Assembly (NCBI GenBank): GCA_017983675.1
Contig: JAGOAZ010000004.1
Location: 62,001-126,000, forward strand
Direction: 5' to 3'
DNA from: Fluviicola sp.
GTDB lineage: Bacteria > Bacteroidota > Bacteroidia > Flavobacteriales_D > Crocinitomicaceae
DNA length: 64,000 nt
Below, piece by piece: positions 55,267 through 64,000 of the stretch (position 1 is its first letter; the number at the start of each line of letters is the position of its first letter). Below the pieces are notes generated by a model that was not told the DNA's origin, did no database searches, and saw only the letters and a program-made list of their open reading frames with translations. Made by a program: the position numbers and the translations under genes.

Positions 55267-56658
55267 TTATAAATGAATCACTTCACCGTATGCTGCTGCT
55301 GCTGCTTCCATAATAGCTTCAGACATAGTAGGGTGTGGGTGAACTGTTTTAATCAATTCTTCACCAGTAATTTCTAATTTACGAACTGCGACTAATTCAG
55401 CTACCATTTCAGTAACATTAGCACCAATCATGTGACCACCAAGTAATTCACCGTATTTCGCATCGAAAATCAATTTTACAAATCCGTCTTTTACACCAGC
55501 CGCACTTGCTTTACCTGATGCAGAGAATGGAAATTTACCAATTTTCACATCGTATCCAGCTGCTTTAGCTGCTTTTTCTGTCATACCAACAGAAGCAATT
55601 TCAGGTGAACTGTATGTACATCCTGGGATATTATTGTAATCCAATGGTTCAGGATGGTGTCCTGCAATTTTCTCTACACAAATGATACCTTCAGCAGATG
55701 CTACGTGCGCCAAAGCCGCAGTTGGGATAACATCACCAATTGCATAATAACCTGGTATGTTTGTTTGGTAAAAATCATTCACAAGAATACGTCCTTTATC
55801 AGTGACAATTCCTAATTCTTCCAAACCGATATTTTCAATGTTTGCTTGAATTCCTACAGCAGAAAGAACGACATCACATTCGATTTTTTCTTCTCCAGTT
55901 GCCGTTTTAACGGTAACAACACATCCTTTTCCAGAAGTATCAACCGATTCAACAGAAGCATTAGTTTTTATGGTAACACCAGCTTTTTTGAACGATTTCT
56001 CTAATTGTTTTGATACATCTTCATCCTCAATAGGAACAATGTTTGGTAAGTATTCAACAACAGTAACTTCCGTTCCGATTGAATTGTACACGTATGCAAA
56101 TTCTATTCCGATTGCTCCAGAACCAACAATAAGTAATTTTTTCGGTTGTGATTTCATAGTCATTGCTTCACGGTACCCGATGATTTTTGTTCCATCTTGT
56201 GGCAAGTTAGGCAATTGTCTTGAACGAGATCCAGTAGCAATAATAACTGCTTTTTCAGCACTGTATTCAGTAATTGTTCCGTCTTCAGCTGTTACAGCAA
56301 CTTTTTTTCCAGCTTTTACTGTTCCGAAACCTTTAATGATGTCAATTTTATTTTTTTTCATCAAAAATTGAACACCATTACTCATTCCGCTTGCTACTCC
56401 TCGTGAACGGTCAATCATTTTCGTGAAATCTATTGAAGCATCTTTTACATCGATACCATAATCTGCAGCATGCGTTAAATAATCAAACACATTTGCACTT
56501 TTAATAAGTGCTTTTGTTGGGATACATCCCCAATTTAAACAAACACCACCGAGCGACTCACGCTCAACGATTGCTGTTTTTAATCCTAATTGTGAAGCAC
56601 GGATAGCAGTTACATATCCACCAGGCCCACTTCCAAGAACGATAATATCGTAGTTCAT
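55267..56658 (-). CDS. lpdA: Dihydrolipoyl dehydrogenase
   Basis: E3 flavoprotein of the pyruvate and 2-oxoglutarate dehydrogenase complexes. 463 residues from the ATG at 56658; a TTG at 56667 is rejected because MNYDIIVLGSGPGG is the usual start. FAD-binding GSGPGG at 10-15, redox-active disulfide GGVCLNWGCIPTK (about 40-52), a NAD-binding GSGAIGIEFAYV, and the C-terminal HPHPTMSEAIMEA with the catalytic histidine. The E1 and E2 genes are not in the window. A near-consensus -7 (TACTTTCG, minus strand) lies about 25 bases upstream. Confidence 0.97.
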   Translation of the reverse strand: MNYDIIVLGSGPGGYVTAIRASQLGLKTAIVERESLGGVCLNWGCIPTKALIKSANVFDYLTHAADYGIDVKDASIDFTKMIDRSRGVASGMSNGVQFLMKKNKIDIIKGFGTVKAGKKVAVTAEDGTITEYSAEKAVIIATGSRSRQLPNLPQDGTKIIGYREAMTMKSQPKKLLIVGSGAIGIEFAYVYNSIGTEVTVVEYLPNIVPIEDEDVSKQLEKSFKKAGVTIKTNASVESVDTSGKGCVVTVKTATGEEKIECDVVLSAVGIQANIENIGLEELGIVTDKGRILVNDFYQTNIPGYYAIGDVIPTAALAHVASAEGIICVEKIAGHHPEPLDYNNIPGCTYSSPEIASVGMTEKAAKAAGYDVKIGKFPFSASGKASAAGVKDGFVKLIFDAKYGELLGGHMIGANVTEMVAELVAVRKLEITGEELIKTVHPHPTMSEAIMEAAAAAYGEVIHL

Positions 56659-56779
56659 AATAATCAAATATTGGATTCACTGCGAAAGTAAACAATTCCG
56701 TTTAATTTATTGATATTAATAGATTGTAAGTTGTGGATTATTCGCCTAAATACCTGCAAAGTGTTAACGAATGAATTAC

Positions 56780-56787
56780 TAACTTTG
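56780..56787 (+). promoter_or_regulatory. -7 element (TAACTTTG) for the M61 peptidase gene
   Basis: An exact TAnnTTTG match, 16 bases before the ATG. Confidence 0.55.
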
Positions 56788-56803
56788 ACAAAAAATATCT
56801 GAA

Positions 56804-58525
56804 ATGGCTCACTATAGTATTGCGATTGAAAATGCACATCAACAATATATTCAGTTCAAAGTTGTTTTTTCGAATGTAACCGAAAACACCATTGTATACT
56901 TGCCTAAATGGAGGCCAGGTCGTTATGAATTAGGAAATTTCGCAAAAAATGTGCGCCATTTCCGTGTGTTTGACGCGGAAGGAAAAGCTATTTCATTTCA
57001 AAAAATAGATCATTCTTCTTGGCAACTTTCCAATCAAGCAAACGCAACTATTCGCGTTGAATACAGTTATTATGCTGCTGAACTCAATGCAGGTTCAAGT
57101 TTTTTATCGGTTGAACAATTGTATGTGAATCCCATTAATTGTTTCATTTACCTGAACGAAGAATTAAACGAAAAACAGGAAGTTACATTGGCTGTTCCTG
57201 CAGAATGGAAAATCGCAACTTCATTAAAAAGAGAAGGAAACAATTTATTGGCAACAACGTATCATGAATTAGCTGATTCTCCGTTTATCTGTTCTGAGCA
57301 ATTACAGTACAATCAATACGAGGCTGGAGGTACAATTTTCCATGTCTGGTTCAATGGAATTGTTCATGTTGATTGGAAGAAATTAATACACGATTTCAAG
57401 AAATTTACCGATAAACAAATTGAAAAATTCCTAGAATTCCCAGTAAGAGATTATCATTTTTTATTTCAAATACTGCCTTACAAAGCATATCATGGGGTTG
57501 AACATCAAAATTCAACGGTTATTACACTTGGACCAAGTTATGCTGTTTTTGAAGAATTGTATCCAGAATTGCTAGGTGTTAGCTCACATGAATTGTATCA
57601 TACATGGAACGTAAAAGCGATTCGTCCAATTGAAATGTATCCATACGATTATCAACGTGAAAATTTTTCGAAATTGGGATATTTGTGTGAGGGTGTAACC
57701 ACATACATGGGTGATTTGATGTTGTATAAAAGTGGTGTTTTTTCGTTCAAAGATTATTCACGGGAATTGACCCAGCAATTACAAAAGCACTTCGATAATT
57801 TTGGTCGTTTTGCCTACTCAGTTGCTGATGCTTCTTTTGATACGTGGTTAGATGGTTACACTCCCGGAGTTCCAGGAAGAAAAGTTTCTATTTACACCGA
57901 GGGATGTTTACTAGCATTTGTCACGGACATTCACATACGAATCAAGTCTGGAAACAAACAAGGACTAGATGAAGTGATGAAGCGCTTGTATTTTAATCAC
58001 TTTGTTTTGGATCAAAAAGGTGTCAGCGAGGCAGATTACATCGCAGTTGTTAAGTCGTTAGCAGGTGAGGAGTTTCAATCCTTTTTTGATGATTATTTTT
58101 ATGGAACACGACCTTTTGAAGCGATTATTACAGATGCATTAGAAGCAATTGGTTTAATGCTTACACATAAACCTGCATCCAAATACAGTCAAGCTAAAAC
58201 AGGCATTAAAACAGTTGTTCAAGGAAGTAATCACGTAGTGAAAGCAATTTATCCTGGAAGTCCTGCTGATTTAGCTGGATTGATGTTGGAAGACGAAATT
58301 ATTGCTATTAATTCGCTTGCAATTACAACCGAACTCGATCGTTGGTTGGCCTTTTTTGATAATGAAACGAAAGTCATTACGATTAATCGTTCAGGCAAAT
58401 TAATACAGTGTGCTTTACCAGAGGTACAACGCTACTTTTACTTGGAATACGGAATTGAGAAAATGCCTAAGAACGAAGAGTTGTCAGCGCTTCAAGTAAA
58501 AGCATTTGAGGAATGGAGCAAGTAA
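56804..58525 (+). CDS. M61 family (glycyl aminopeptidase-like) metallopeptidase with PDZ domain
   Basis: 573 residues. The N-terminal beta domain (about 1-170) is followed by the gluzincin catalytic domain with the zinc motif HELYH at 262-266 (HELYHTW) and the glutamate ligand in YLCEGVTTYMGD. A PDZ domain lies at about 460-540 (IYPGSPADLAGLMLEDEIIAIN, in part). No signal peptide is seen, so a cytoplasmic location is likely. Family members cut glycine or alanine from peptide N-termini. Convergent with the TonB receptor gene, 3 bases apart. Confidence 0.92.
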   Translation: MAHYSIAIENAHQQYIQFKVVFSNVTENTIVYLPKWRPGRYELGNFAKNVRHFRVFDAEGKAISFQKIDHSSWQLSNQANATIRVEYSYYAAELNAGSSFLSVEQLYVNPINCFIYLNEELNEKQEVTLAVPAEWKIATSLKREGNNLLATTYHELADSPFICSEQLQYNQYEAGGTIFHVWFNGIVHVDWKKLIHDFKKFTDKQIEKFLEFPVRDYHFLFQILPYKAYHGVEHQNSTVITLGPSYAVFEELYPELLGVSSHELYHTWNVKAIRPIEMYPYDYQRENFSKLGYLCEGVTTYMGDLMLYKSGVFSFKDYSRELTQQLQKHFDNFGRFAYSVADASFDTWLDGYTPGVPGRKVSIYTEGCLLAFVTDIHIRIKSGNKQGLDEVMKRLYFNHFVLDQKGVSEADYIAVVKSLAGEEFQSFFDDYFYGTRPFEAIITDALEAIGLMLTHKPASKYSQAKTGIKTVVQGSNHVVKAIYPGSPADLAGLMLEDEIIAINSLAITTELDRWLAFFDNETKVITINRSGKLIQCALPEVQRYFYLEYGIEKMPKNEELSALQVKAFEEWSK

Positions 58526-58528
58526 TTC

Positions 58529-60871
58529 TTAGAAACGGTAACTAACTCCCATACTTGGTAAAAGCGGGAATTGATAAATCGTTTTGTTAGTTACACGATT
58601 CACATAGAAGATATTTTTTCTATTGTAAGAATTTGTCACACCTACTGTAATTTCCAATTCTGTTTTGTTTTCAAACGTATGTTGTTTCTTAACAGTGATA
58701 TCCAATCGGTGATAATAAGGCAAGCGTTGACTATTAAACTGACCTAATAAAATTCCGATATTAGAAGAGTTTGAAGTAGTAATATTTGTCGTTGCTCCGT
58801 TATTGAAGTTTTCTGGTTGATAATATCCATTCGTTGGTGTAAATGGCAAACCAGATCCTAGATTCCAACGAACGTTTAATTCTAAATTTTTCTTCTTGCC
58901 AAAGGCATACGATCCAACAATATTTAAGTTGTGACGTCTATCAAAGACAGGGAAATATTCAACGAAACCATCCCAACGTGTTGATTTTCCTAATGAATAA
59001 ACTCCCCATAAGAAAAGTCGGTCTTTCGAATATTTCACTAATAAATCAATACCGTATGATTTACCTGATTCAATTAAAAAGTCTTTTTTGTACACATCAT
59101 CAACTGCTGAGAATTCAGAAACATCATCATACAATTTGTTTACATTGATATTACTTAATTGCGGGAAGTACTTGAAATATCCTTCAATGTTCACCGTTAA
59201 GTTTTTAGAAAGATCTAATTCTGTTCCCAAAATCGCATGGTAAGAAATTTGCAACCCATTTTCAGGATTTTTCTCTTTTCCATTTTGCGTAATAAACGTT
59301 TCTTGCACATTTGTTGGTGCGCTCAATAAGCCATTGAACAAATTCACCACATCTCTGTCAGATGAAGCTGATGTGAAATTTTGTGTGTAACGTCCTCCCG
59401 AGAATTTCAATCTAAATTTCTCGGTTGCGTTGTACTTCATCCCAAAACGTGGTTCAACTGAAATCGTTCCCAATGAAGGATATGCTTGTACACGGATCCC
59501 CGGTTGAAATACAAAACGATTGGTTACTTTTTTCACATTGATGTACGAACCAATTTCTGTTGTAAAGTTTTGAATTTGAATTTTTGATGCTGCTTCATTG
59601 TAAGTAATGAAATCAGTATTGAAACCATTCAAGTTTATTCCGTATTCAACTTGACTTTCTTTTTTCAAGAAATAAGTGAAATCAAAGCCTAAATCAAATC
59701 CACCGATTGAACTTGTTCTAGGTTTTGCGCCAACCTCATTGAAATTAGTTTCGTAGCGCGATCCATTTAAGTGACCTTTAATGAAAATCGGAGATCCACT
59801 TGGAACGAGTACAAAGTTCATTCCTCCACCGCTTTGCTTGAAATTCAAATCAGCGATATCGGTATATGCAACATTATCATTGTTGTTAAATCCAAAGAAA
59901 GAGAATTTGGAACCTTGCCCAGATGCTAAGGTAATTTTTCCATACAAATCGGTAAAGTTGAATGGCAATCCATTTCCTTCGTTTACATTTCTATAAAGCG
60001 ATTTTGCAGTATAATCTAATAACGAATGTTTCGCTGAAAAGACATACGAACCTGCTCCATCTCCAGCTTTTTTAGCAGTATAAATTGGACCTTCAAGTAC
60101 CAATTTCGCCATAAAAGGAGAGGTAGATATTTTTCCGCCGAATTCTTTTTTATTTCCATCGCGGTAAGAAATATCCATCACTGAAGAAATACGTCCACCG
60201 TATTTGGAATCAAATCCACCCGTGTAAATATCAACGTTTTTAACTAATTCCGTTTCAAAAATGGAAAAGAAACCGATAGAGTGAAAGGGATTATAAATGG
60301 TCATTCCATCCAATAATACTTTGTTTTGAATCGGAGTACCACCACGAACATATAACTGTCCACCTTGGTCTCCAGTAGTAACAACTCCAGGTGTAACAGA
60401 GAAAGCAGCAGTAATATCGTTTTCTGCACCAACTGATGGAACGCGTTCAATTCCTTTTTTATCCAATTTGATTTGAGAAATCAATACTTCAGTTGTCTTC
60501 GCTTTGGTTTCAGCTGAAATGACAACATCGAACGATTCTTTCGCATCAGGAGTAATCATATCAATTCGAATATCAGTAATCCCATCTTTTTTTGTGATGT
60601 TGATTTCCCGTTCGTAATTTTTATAATTCAAATCTTCGACACGCAAAAGATAGGTGCCAATTGCTAATTTTGGTATGGAGAAAAAGCCATTGACATCTGT
60701 GATTGCTCCAGTAATTCCAATTGATTTAACAGTTGGAATCAATGTTACTTTTTCAAATGGAATTGGTTCGCCGTTTTCTGTATCGTAAATAAAACCTCTT
60801 AAAATGTGGTCTTGTCCAAATGTCAAAGAGATGCAAGCAAAAAGTCCAAAAAGAAAAAGTAATTTTTTCAT
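58529..60871 (-). CDS. TonB-dependent outer-membrane receptor, carboxypeptidase-regulatory-like type
   Basis: 780 residues. Signal peptide 1-19 (ends LTFGQ). A carboxypeptidase-regulatory-like domain (about 22-105) is followed by a plug domain with VPSVGAENDITAAFSVTPGV and LYVRGGTPIQNKVLLDGMT (about 140-190), then the barrel, ending SMGVSYRF with a terminal phenylalanine. No SusD-like partner or obvious substrate gene is adjacent, so the ligand is unknown. A near-consensus minus-strand -7 (TATTTTCG) is at 60899-60906, 28 bases before the ATG. Confidence 0.88.
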   Translation of the reverse strand: MKKLLFLFGLFACISLTFGQDHILRGFIYDTENGEPIPFEKVTLIPTVKSIGITGAITDVNGFFSIPKLAIGTYLLRVEDLNYKNYEREINITKKDGITDIRIDMITPDAKESFDVVISAETKAKTTEVLISQIKLDKKGIERVPSVGAENDITAAFSVTPGVVTTGDQGGQLYVRGGTPIQNKVLLDGMTIYNPFHSIGFFSIFETELVKNVDIYTGGFDSKYGGRISSVMDISYRDGNKKEFGGKISTSPFMAKLVLEGPIYTAKKAGDGAGSYVFSAKHSLLDYTAKSLYRNVNEGNGLPFNFTDLYGKITLASGQGSKFSFFGFNNNDNVAYTDIADLNFKQSGGGMNFVLVPSGSPIFIKGHLNGSRYETNFNEVGAKPRTSSIGGFDLGFDFTYFLKKESQVEYGINLNGFNTDFITYNEAASKIQIQNFTTEIGSYINVKKVTNRFVFQPGIRVQAYPSLGTISVEPRFGMKYNATEKFRLKFSGGRYTQNFTSASSDRDVVNLFNGLLSAPTNVQETFITQNGKEKNPENGLQISYHAILGTELDLSKNLTVNIEGYFKYFPQLSNINVNKLYDDVSEFSAVDDVYKKDFLIESGKSYGIDLLVKYSKDRLFLWGVYSLGKSTRWDGFVEYFPVFDRRHNLNIVGSYAFGKKKNLELNVRWNLGSGLPFTPTNGYYQPENFNNGATTNITTSNSSNIGILLGQFNSQRLPYYHRLDITVKKQHTFENKTELEITVGVTNSYNRKNIFYVNRVTNKTIYQFPLLPSMGVSYRF

Positions 60872-60977
60872 AGTATGTTCAATAGTGTTTTAAGAAGCCG
60901 AAAATAATCAAATCTTCGTTTATATCTGTATTTTTTGTTGAAAAATTGACTGTATGATGCAGTTATTGATTAAACGG

Positions 60978-61778
60978 TTAACTATTTCCTTTTGCGCGTA
61001 AGGTGATTTTTGCTTTTTCCCAAAAAACATCCATTTCTTCCAAATTCAATGTCGCAATATTTACCTGCGCTTCTGTCATTAATTCCTCCATTAATTGAAA
61101 ACGTTGAATAAATTTTTTATTTGTTCGTTCGAGCGCATCTTCAGGATTAACAGCAATGAATCGCGCATAATTAACGAGTGAAAAGAGCACATCACCAAAT
61201 TCATCTTCAATTGCATCTGTATTTCCAGTTGCCTGTGCTTCATGAAGTTCACTAAATTCTTCGATTACCTTATCTTTCACTTGTTCGACATTGTCCCAAT
61301 CAAATCCAATTCCTTTTACTTTTTCTTGGATGCGCATCGCTTTTATTAAAGCAGGTAAAGTTGCTGGAACACCTCCTAAAACTGATTTTTTTCCTTCTTT
61401 CAATTTCAGTTTCTCCCAATTTGCTTTCACTTCTTCTTCTGTTTCTGCAACCGTGTCACTGTAAATGTGCGGATGGCGGTAAACCAATTTATCACAAATG
61501 CCATTCAATACATCGGTGATATCAAATGCACCCAATTCACTCCCGATTTTAGCATAAAAAACCATGTGGAGTAAAATGTCTCCTAATTCTCCTTTGATTC
61601 CTTCTAAATCATTTTGCGTAATGGCATCAGCTAATTCATAGGTTTCTTCAATCGTTAAGTGACGTAAACTTTCAATCGTTTGTTTCTTGTCCCAGGGACA
61701 TTTTTCACGTAAATCATCCATTATTGTTAACAAACGTTGAAATGCTACTAAGCGCGGATCTGAAGAAAGTTGTTCCAT
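60978..61778 (-). CDS. mazG: Nucleoside triphosphate pyrophosphohydrolase MazG
   Basis: Hydrolyses NTPs to NMP and pyrophosphate, a house-cleaning activity. 266 residues with two tandem MazG modules: EETYELADAI with GELGDILLHMVFYAKIG in the first half, and EDEFGDVLFSLVNYARFI in the second, giving the EExxE and ExxD metal sites. It is divergent from the PagL-like gene, and the two -7 elements lie 16 bases apart. Confidence 0.95.
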   Translation of the reverse strand: MEQLSSDPRLVAFQRLLTIMDDLREKCPWDKKQTIESLRHLTIEETYELADAITQNDLEGIKGELGDILLHMVFYAKIGSELGAFDITDVLNGICDKLVYRHPHIYSDTVAETEEEVKANWEKLKLKEGKKSVLGGVPATLPALIKAMRIQEKVKGIGFDWDNVEQVKDKVIEEFSELHEAQATGNTDAIEDEFGDVLFSLVNYARFIAVNPEDALERTNKKFIQRFQLMEELMTEAQVNIATLNLEEMDVFWEKAKITLRAKGNS

Positions 61779-61792
61779 AAATTATTTTTTTA

Positions 61793-61800
61793 CAAATGTA
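61793..61800 (-). promoter_or_regulatory. -7 element (TACATTTG) for mazG
   Basis: An exact TAnnTTTG match on the minus strand, 14 bases before the mazG ATG, the same spacing as at the cyclophilin gene. Both are followed by TAAAAAAATAA. Confidence 0.6.
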
Positions 61801-61816
61801 CACAGAAGAAAATTTG

Positions 61817-61824
61817 TAATTTTG
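61817..61824 (+). promoter_or_regulatory. -7 element (TAATTTTG) for the PagL-like gene
   Basis: An exact TAnnTTTG match that ends 4 bases before the ATG, so the mRNA should be leaderless or nearly so. Confidence 0.55.
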
Positions 61825-61828
61825 ATTC

Positions 61829-62920
61829 ATGCGTTTATTCTTGATTTTCATTTTTACTGTTAACACTGTATTTGCTCAGGATTCAATAGCTGATGAAATT
61901 TCAGTAGAAATAAAACCAAAATTTGGTTTTCTTGCAGCTCACAGAGGAACGATGGGTCATTTGTACAAAGATCGTATTGTAGGTACTGAAATAACCTTAT
62001 CAAAGCGCTTAATGAGCTCAAAAAACTGGGCGAATATGTACAAAAATCCCTATGTTGGTTGTACGTTTTATGGATCGAACTTAGGCAATAAAGAAATTTT
62101 AGGATATGGATTTGGAGCATACGCATTTGTTGAATTTCCATTTGTGAATAGAAAAAAACACATTGTTACCGCAAAGTTATCGGCCGGATTAGGTTATGTT
62201 TCGAAAGTGTTTGATCCAGAAACGAATAATAAAAATGTAGCGATTAGTGCACCTATTAATGCTTTACTTTGTTTTGGACTACAAGGAAGATGGAAATTCA
62301 CTACCGAGCATGCACTCATTTACTCTTTCGATGTGACCCATTTTTCAAATGCTTCAACGAAAGTGCCTAATTTAGGATTAAACATGCCTTATCTTGGAAT
62401 TGGTTATGCTTATAGTTTTGCAGGAAAGAAAAACAGTTATCGTACTCCATTAGTTGTAACTCACACACCATTTTTCACGAATTGGAAATTTCATTTAGTA
62501 GGAATTATTTCTCAAAAAGAAGTATTTCCAACTGGCGGTAAAAAATATCCTATTTATGCAATAAATTCATTTTTTTCAAAGCGCTTCAAGCAAAAAGTCG
62601 GAATGGAGTTTGGATGCGATTTTATTTCAAAACAATCGTTGTTTCGCTACAAAGCATACATACCAAAAACACAGTGGAGTATTTTCCAAATTGGAACATA
62701 TGCTGCCTATGTTTTGCCTTTTGATAAATTGAAATTAGTTCTTGGTATGGGCGTTTATCTAAAAGACAGATATGATGCGGATAATGAAATATATCACCGA
62801 GTTGGCATGCGTTATCAATGCGATAATGGGTTGTTGTTGAATGTGGTGTTAAAATCGCATTGGGCGAAAGCCGACTATGCCGAATGGGGAATAGGTTATA
62901 CTTTTAATTACAAAAAATAA
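61829..62920 (+). CDS. Acyloxyacyl hydrolase / PagL-like lipid A deacylase family protein
   Basis: 363 residues, longer than classic PagL of about 150. Signal peptide 1-16 (ends VFAQ). The body predicts an outer-membrane beta barrel. The PagL signature VTHFSNASTKVPNLGLN places H171 and S173 at the catalytic histidine and serine of Pseudomonas PagL (H126, S128), but the position of E140 is an asparagine (N185). PagL removes the 3-O-acyl chain from lipid A; the altered acid position leaves activity unproven. The stop overlaps the next ATG by one base (TAATG), so translation with the GIN lipoprotein is coupled. Confidence 0.82.
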   Translation: MRLFLIFIFTVNTVFAQDSIADEISVEIKPKFGFLAAHRGTMGHLYKDRIVGTEITLSKRLMSSKNWANMYKNPYVGCTFYGSNLGNKEILGYGFGAYAFVEFPFVNRKKHIVTAKLSAGLGYVSKVFDPETNNKNVAISAPINALLCFGLQGRWKFTTEHALIYSFDVTHFSNASTKVPNLGLNMPYLGIGYAYSFAGKKNSYRTPLVVTHTPFFTNWKFHLVGIISQKEVFPTGGKKYPIYAINSFFSKRFKQKVGMEFGCDFISKQSLFRYKAYIPKTQWSIFQIGTYAAYVLPFDKLKLVLGMGVYLKDRYDADNEIYHRVGMRYQCDNGLLLNVVLKSHWAKADYAEWGIGYTFNYKK

Positions 62921-63654
62921 TGCGCTATCTTCAAATTGTATTGCTCTTGGGGCTAGTTTTTTCATGTAAGAAACCTGTTAATAGAACGTGTTGGAAATTT
63001 GCTGGAGAAACAAAAACAATTTCCATACCTGTAGGGGATTTTACTGCTATATTTTTGATGGGACATTTGAGTTATTCCCTTGTTCAAGATTCAACCGATA
63101 AACTTGTGATAACAGGAGGAGAGAATTTGATTGGCCATGTGAAATGGTCGAATGACAACGGTCTATTATCTTTAGAAAACGGGAATAAATGCAATTTTTT
63201 ACGCAATCCTAAAAACCTTATTCATGTTGAAATTCATTGCACTAATGTTGCCAATATTCGTTTCGAAGGAACAGAACCGTTGGTTGGGAAAGGCACTTTA
63301 AAATCAGATTATTTTGTTTTATTTATTCGCGATGGTGCTGGACCTGTAACACTCGATTTAGAATCGTTGGTTGTTGATGCTGATATTGCTCACGGTTGGG
63401 GAGAATATCATTTGAGTGGAACAACAAAAACAGCGCGAATTGCTGTCAGAAGTAACGGTTTTTGTACTGTCGACCAATTGCAAATTACTGATTCAGTTTA
63501 TGTTGGATCTGAATCACAAGGTGATATCACCTTAAATGCAAATGGCATACCGATGGCTGGATACATCAAGTCGGGAGGGAATATTCGCTACAAAGGAACA
63601 CCAAGTTCAATTACAGTAATAAAAACGGGTGACGGCAATTTAATTCCGATTTAA
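62920..63654 (+). CDS. DUF2807 (GIN domain) lipoprotein
   Basis: 244 residues. The lipobox LVFSC puts the lipidated cysteine at residue 16. The rest is a repetitive beta helix-like fold of the putative auto-transporter adhesin head GIN domain: GDFTAIFLMGHLSY, LVITGGENLI, VEIHCTNVANIRFEGTE (in part) and VGSESQGDITL. GIN proteins are common in Bacteroidota; the function is not established. The start codon overlaps the stop of the PagL-like gene. Confidence 0.85.
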   Translation: MRYLQIVLLLGLVFSCKKPVNRTCWKFAGETKTISIPVGDFTAIFLMGHLSYSLVQDSTDKLVITGGENLIGHVKWSNDNGLLSLENGNKCNFLRNPKNLIHVEIHCTNVANIRFEGTEPLVGKGTLKSDYFVLFIRDGAGPVTLDLESLVVDADIAHGWGEYHLSGTTKTARIAVRSNGFCTVDQLQITDSVYVGSESQGDITLNANGIPMAGYIKSGGNIRYKGTPSSITVIKTGDGNLIPI

Positions 63655-63661
63655 TAACCGT

Positions 63662-64000
63662 TTAACGTCCGCGTTTCAATTGCATCAATACTTTAAAGGC
63701 TTTGTCGACGTGATCTTGTTTCACAACAACAGTAAATTCATTGGCTGTTGAAACAACTTCAACAATATTTAATCCTTCCCAAGCTAAATGCTTCAATAAG
63801 TAGTAGTAGATACCATATACTTCAGAATTTACGGAAGGCAGTTTTACTGTAATTGACGCTAAATCTTTTGTATGTGATTTTAATCGTTCTTTTGCTAAAA
63901 GCGTACTAATTTTATCGGAAATGCTTTGTGATACAATGATTGTCGTTTCTGTAACTCCGCGACAAATAGTGTAGAAAACATCTGAATCGGCATTAACCAG
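63662..64000 (-). CDS. Aspartate kinase, C-terminal ACT-domain part (partial at window edge)
   Basis: The frame runs off the right edge on the minus strand, with the stop TAA at 63662-63664 and about 112 residues visible. They carry VFYTICRGVTETTII, then an ACT domain with VYGIYYYLLKHLAWEGLNIV (about 20 residues), VEVVSTANEFTVVV and a final DKAFKVLMQLKRGR. This resembles the C-terminal regulatory domain of aspartate kinase, which controls entry into lysine, threonine and methionine synthesis. Without the kinase core the assignment is moderate. Confidence 0.7.
   Translation of the reverse strand: MVNADSDVFYTICRGVTETTIIVSQSISDKISTLLAKERLKSHTKDLASITVKLPSVNSEVYGIYYYLLKHLAWEGLNIVEVVSTANEFTVVVKQDHVDKAFKVLMQLKRGR

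Noticed and set aside
55285..55310. GCT-repeat-like tract
   Set aside because: It encodes the alanine run in the lpdA C-terminus; it is coding sequence, not a microsatellite of interest.

Overview
The window looks like a contiguous piece of chromosome from a member of the Bacteroidota, most likely a flavobacterium-type organism (Flavobacteriales, perhaps a Crocinitomicaceae/Fluviicola-like lineage; the family is inference). Support from the sequence: AT-rich DNA, four secreted proteins with C-terminal Por/type IX (T9SS) sorting domains, three TonB receptors with an N-terminal carboxypeptidase-regulatory-like domain, a short primary sigma factor of under 300 residues, -7 promoter elements of the Bacteroidota type TAnnTTTG, almost no Shine-Dalgarno sequences, the L28-L33-DUF4295-FtsY cluster and a BshC bacillithiol enzyme. 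No insertion sequence, prophage, CRISPR array, tRNA or rRNA was seen.

Layout. 1-2.8 kb: end of birA, a SRPBCC protein, pyrE, a Nudix hydrolase and a DUF1573 protein. 2.8-9.2 kb: a cyclophilin, bshC, a TonB receptor, and the LemA/M48 protease pair. 9.3-12.7 kb: a fused B12-dependent acyl-CoA mutase (IcmF type). 12.8-15.7 kb, minus strand: a kelch-like T9SS protein, a nucleoside phosphorylase and a DUF4197 lipoprotein. 15.7-18.7 kb: cinA, rpmB, rpmG, a DUF4295 gene and ftsY. 18.8-25.5 kb: an ACMSD-like amidohydrolase, an unrecognised membrane protein with a hydrolase-like end, and a tight hisS-hutH-membrane protein operon. 25.7-31.9 kb: an ABC-F ATPase, a FkbM methyltransferase, htpG, a DjlA-like J protein and a secreted T9SS protein. 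31.9-41.2 kb: a short RsmI paralogue, a low-molecular-weight phosphatase, the primary sigma factor, priA, a lipoprotein, a double VOC protein and a patatin with an outer-membrane barrel. 41.4-46.3 kb: a 23S rRNA methyltransferase (RlmL type), citrate synthase and a DPP-IV-type peptidase. 46.7-55.2 kb: secreted and outer-membrane functions. 55.3-64 kb: lpdA, an M61 peptidase, a TonB receptor, mazG, a PagL-like lipid A deacylase, a GIN-domain lipoprotein and the end of an aspartate kinase.

Most of the window is housekeeping. The most coherent accessory block is 46.7-55.2 kb: a lamin-tail T9SS protein, then a five-gene unit of TonB receptor, T9SS endonuclease I, a 5'-nucleotidase encoded as two separate proteins in reversed domain order, and a small outer-membrane protein. 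Read together these suggest breakdown of extracellular DNA and release of phosphate and nucleosides. That is an inference; each part is a known family.

Transcription signals are unusually legible. Near-perfect hairpin terminators sit between convergent genes, and several genes start within a few bases of a TAnnTTTG element or of a terminator T-run, which predicts very short or absent mRNA leaders.
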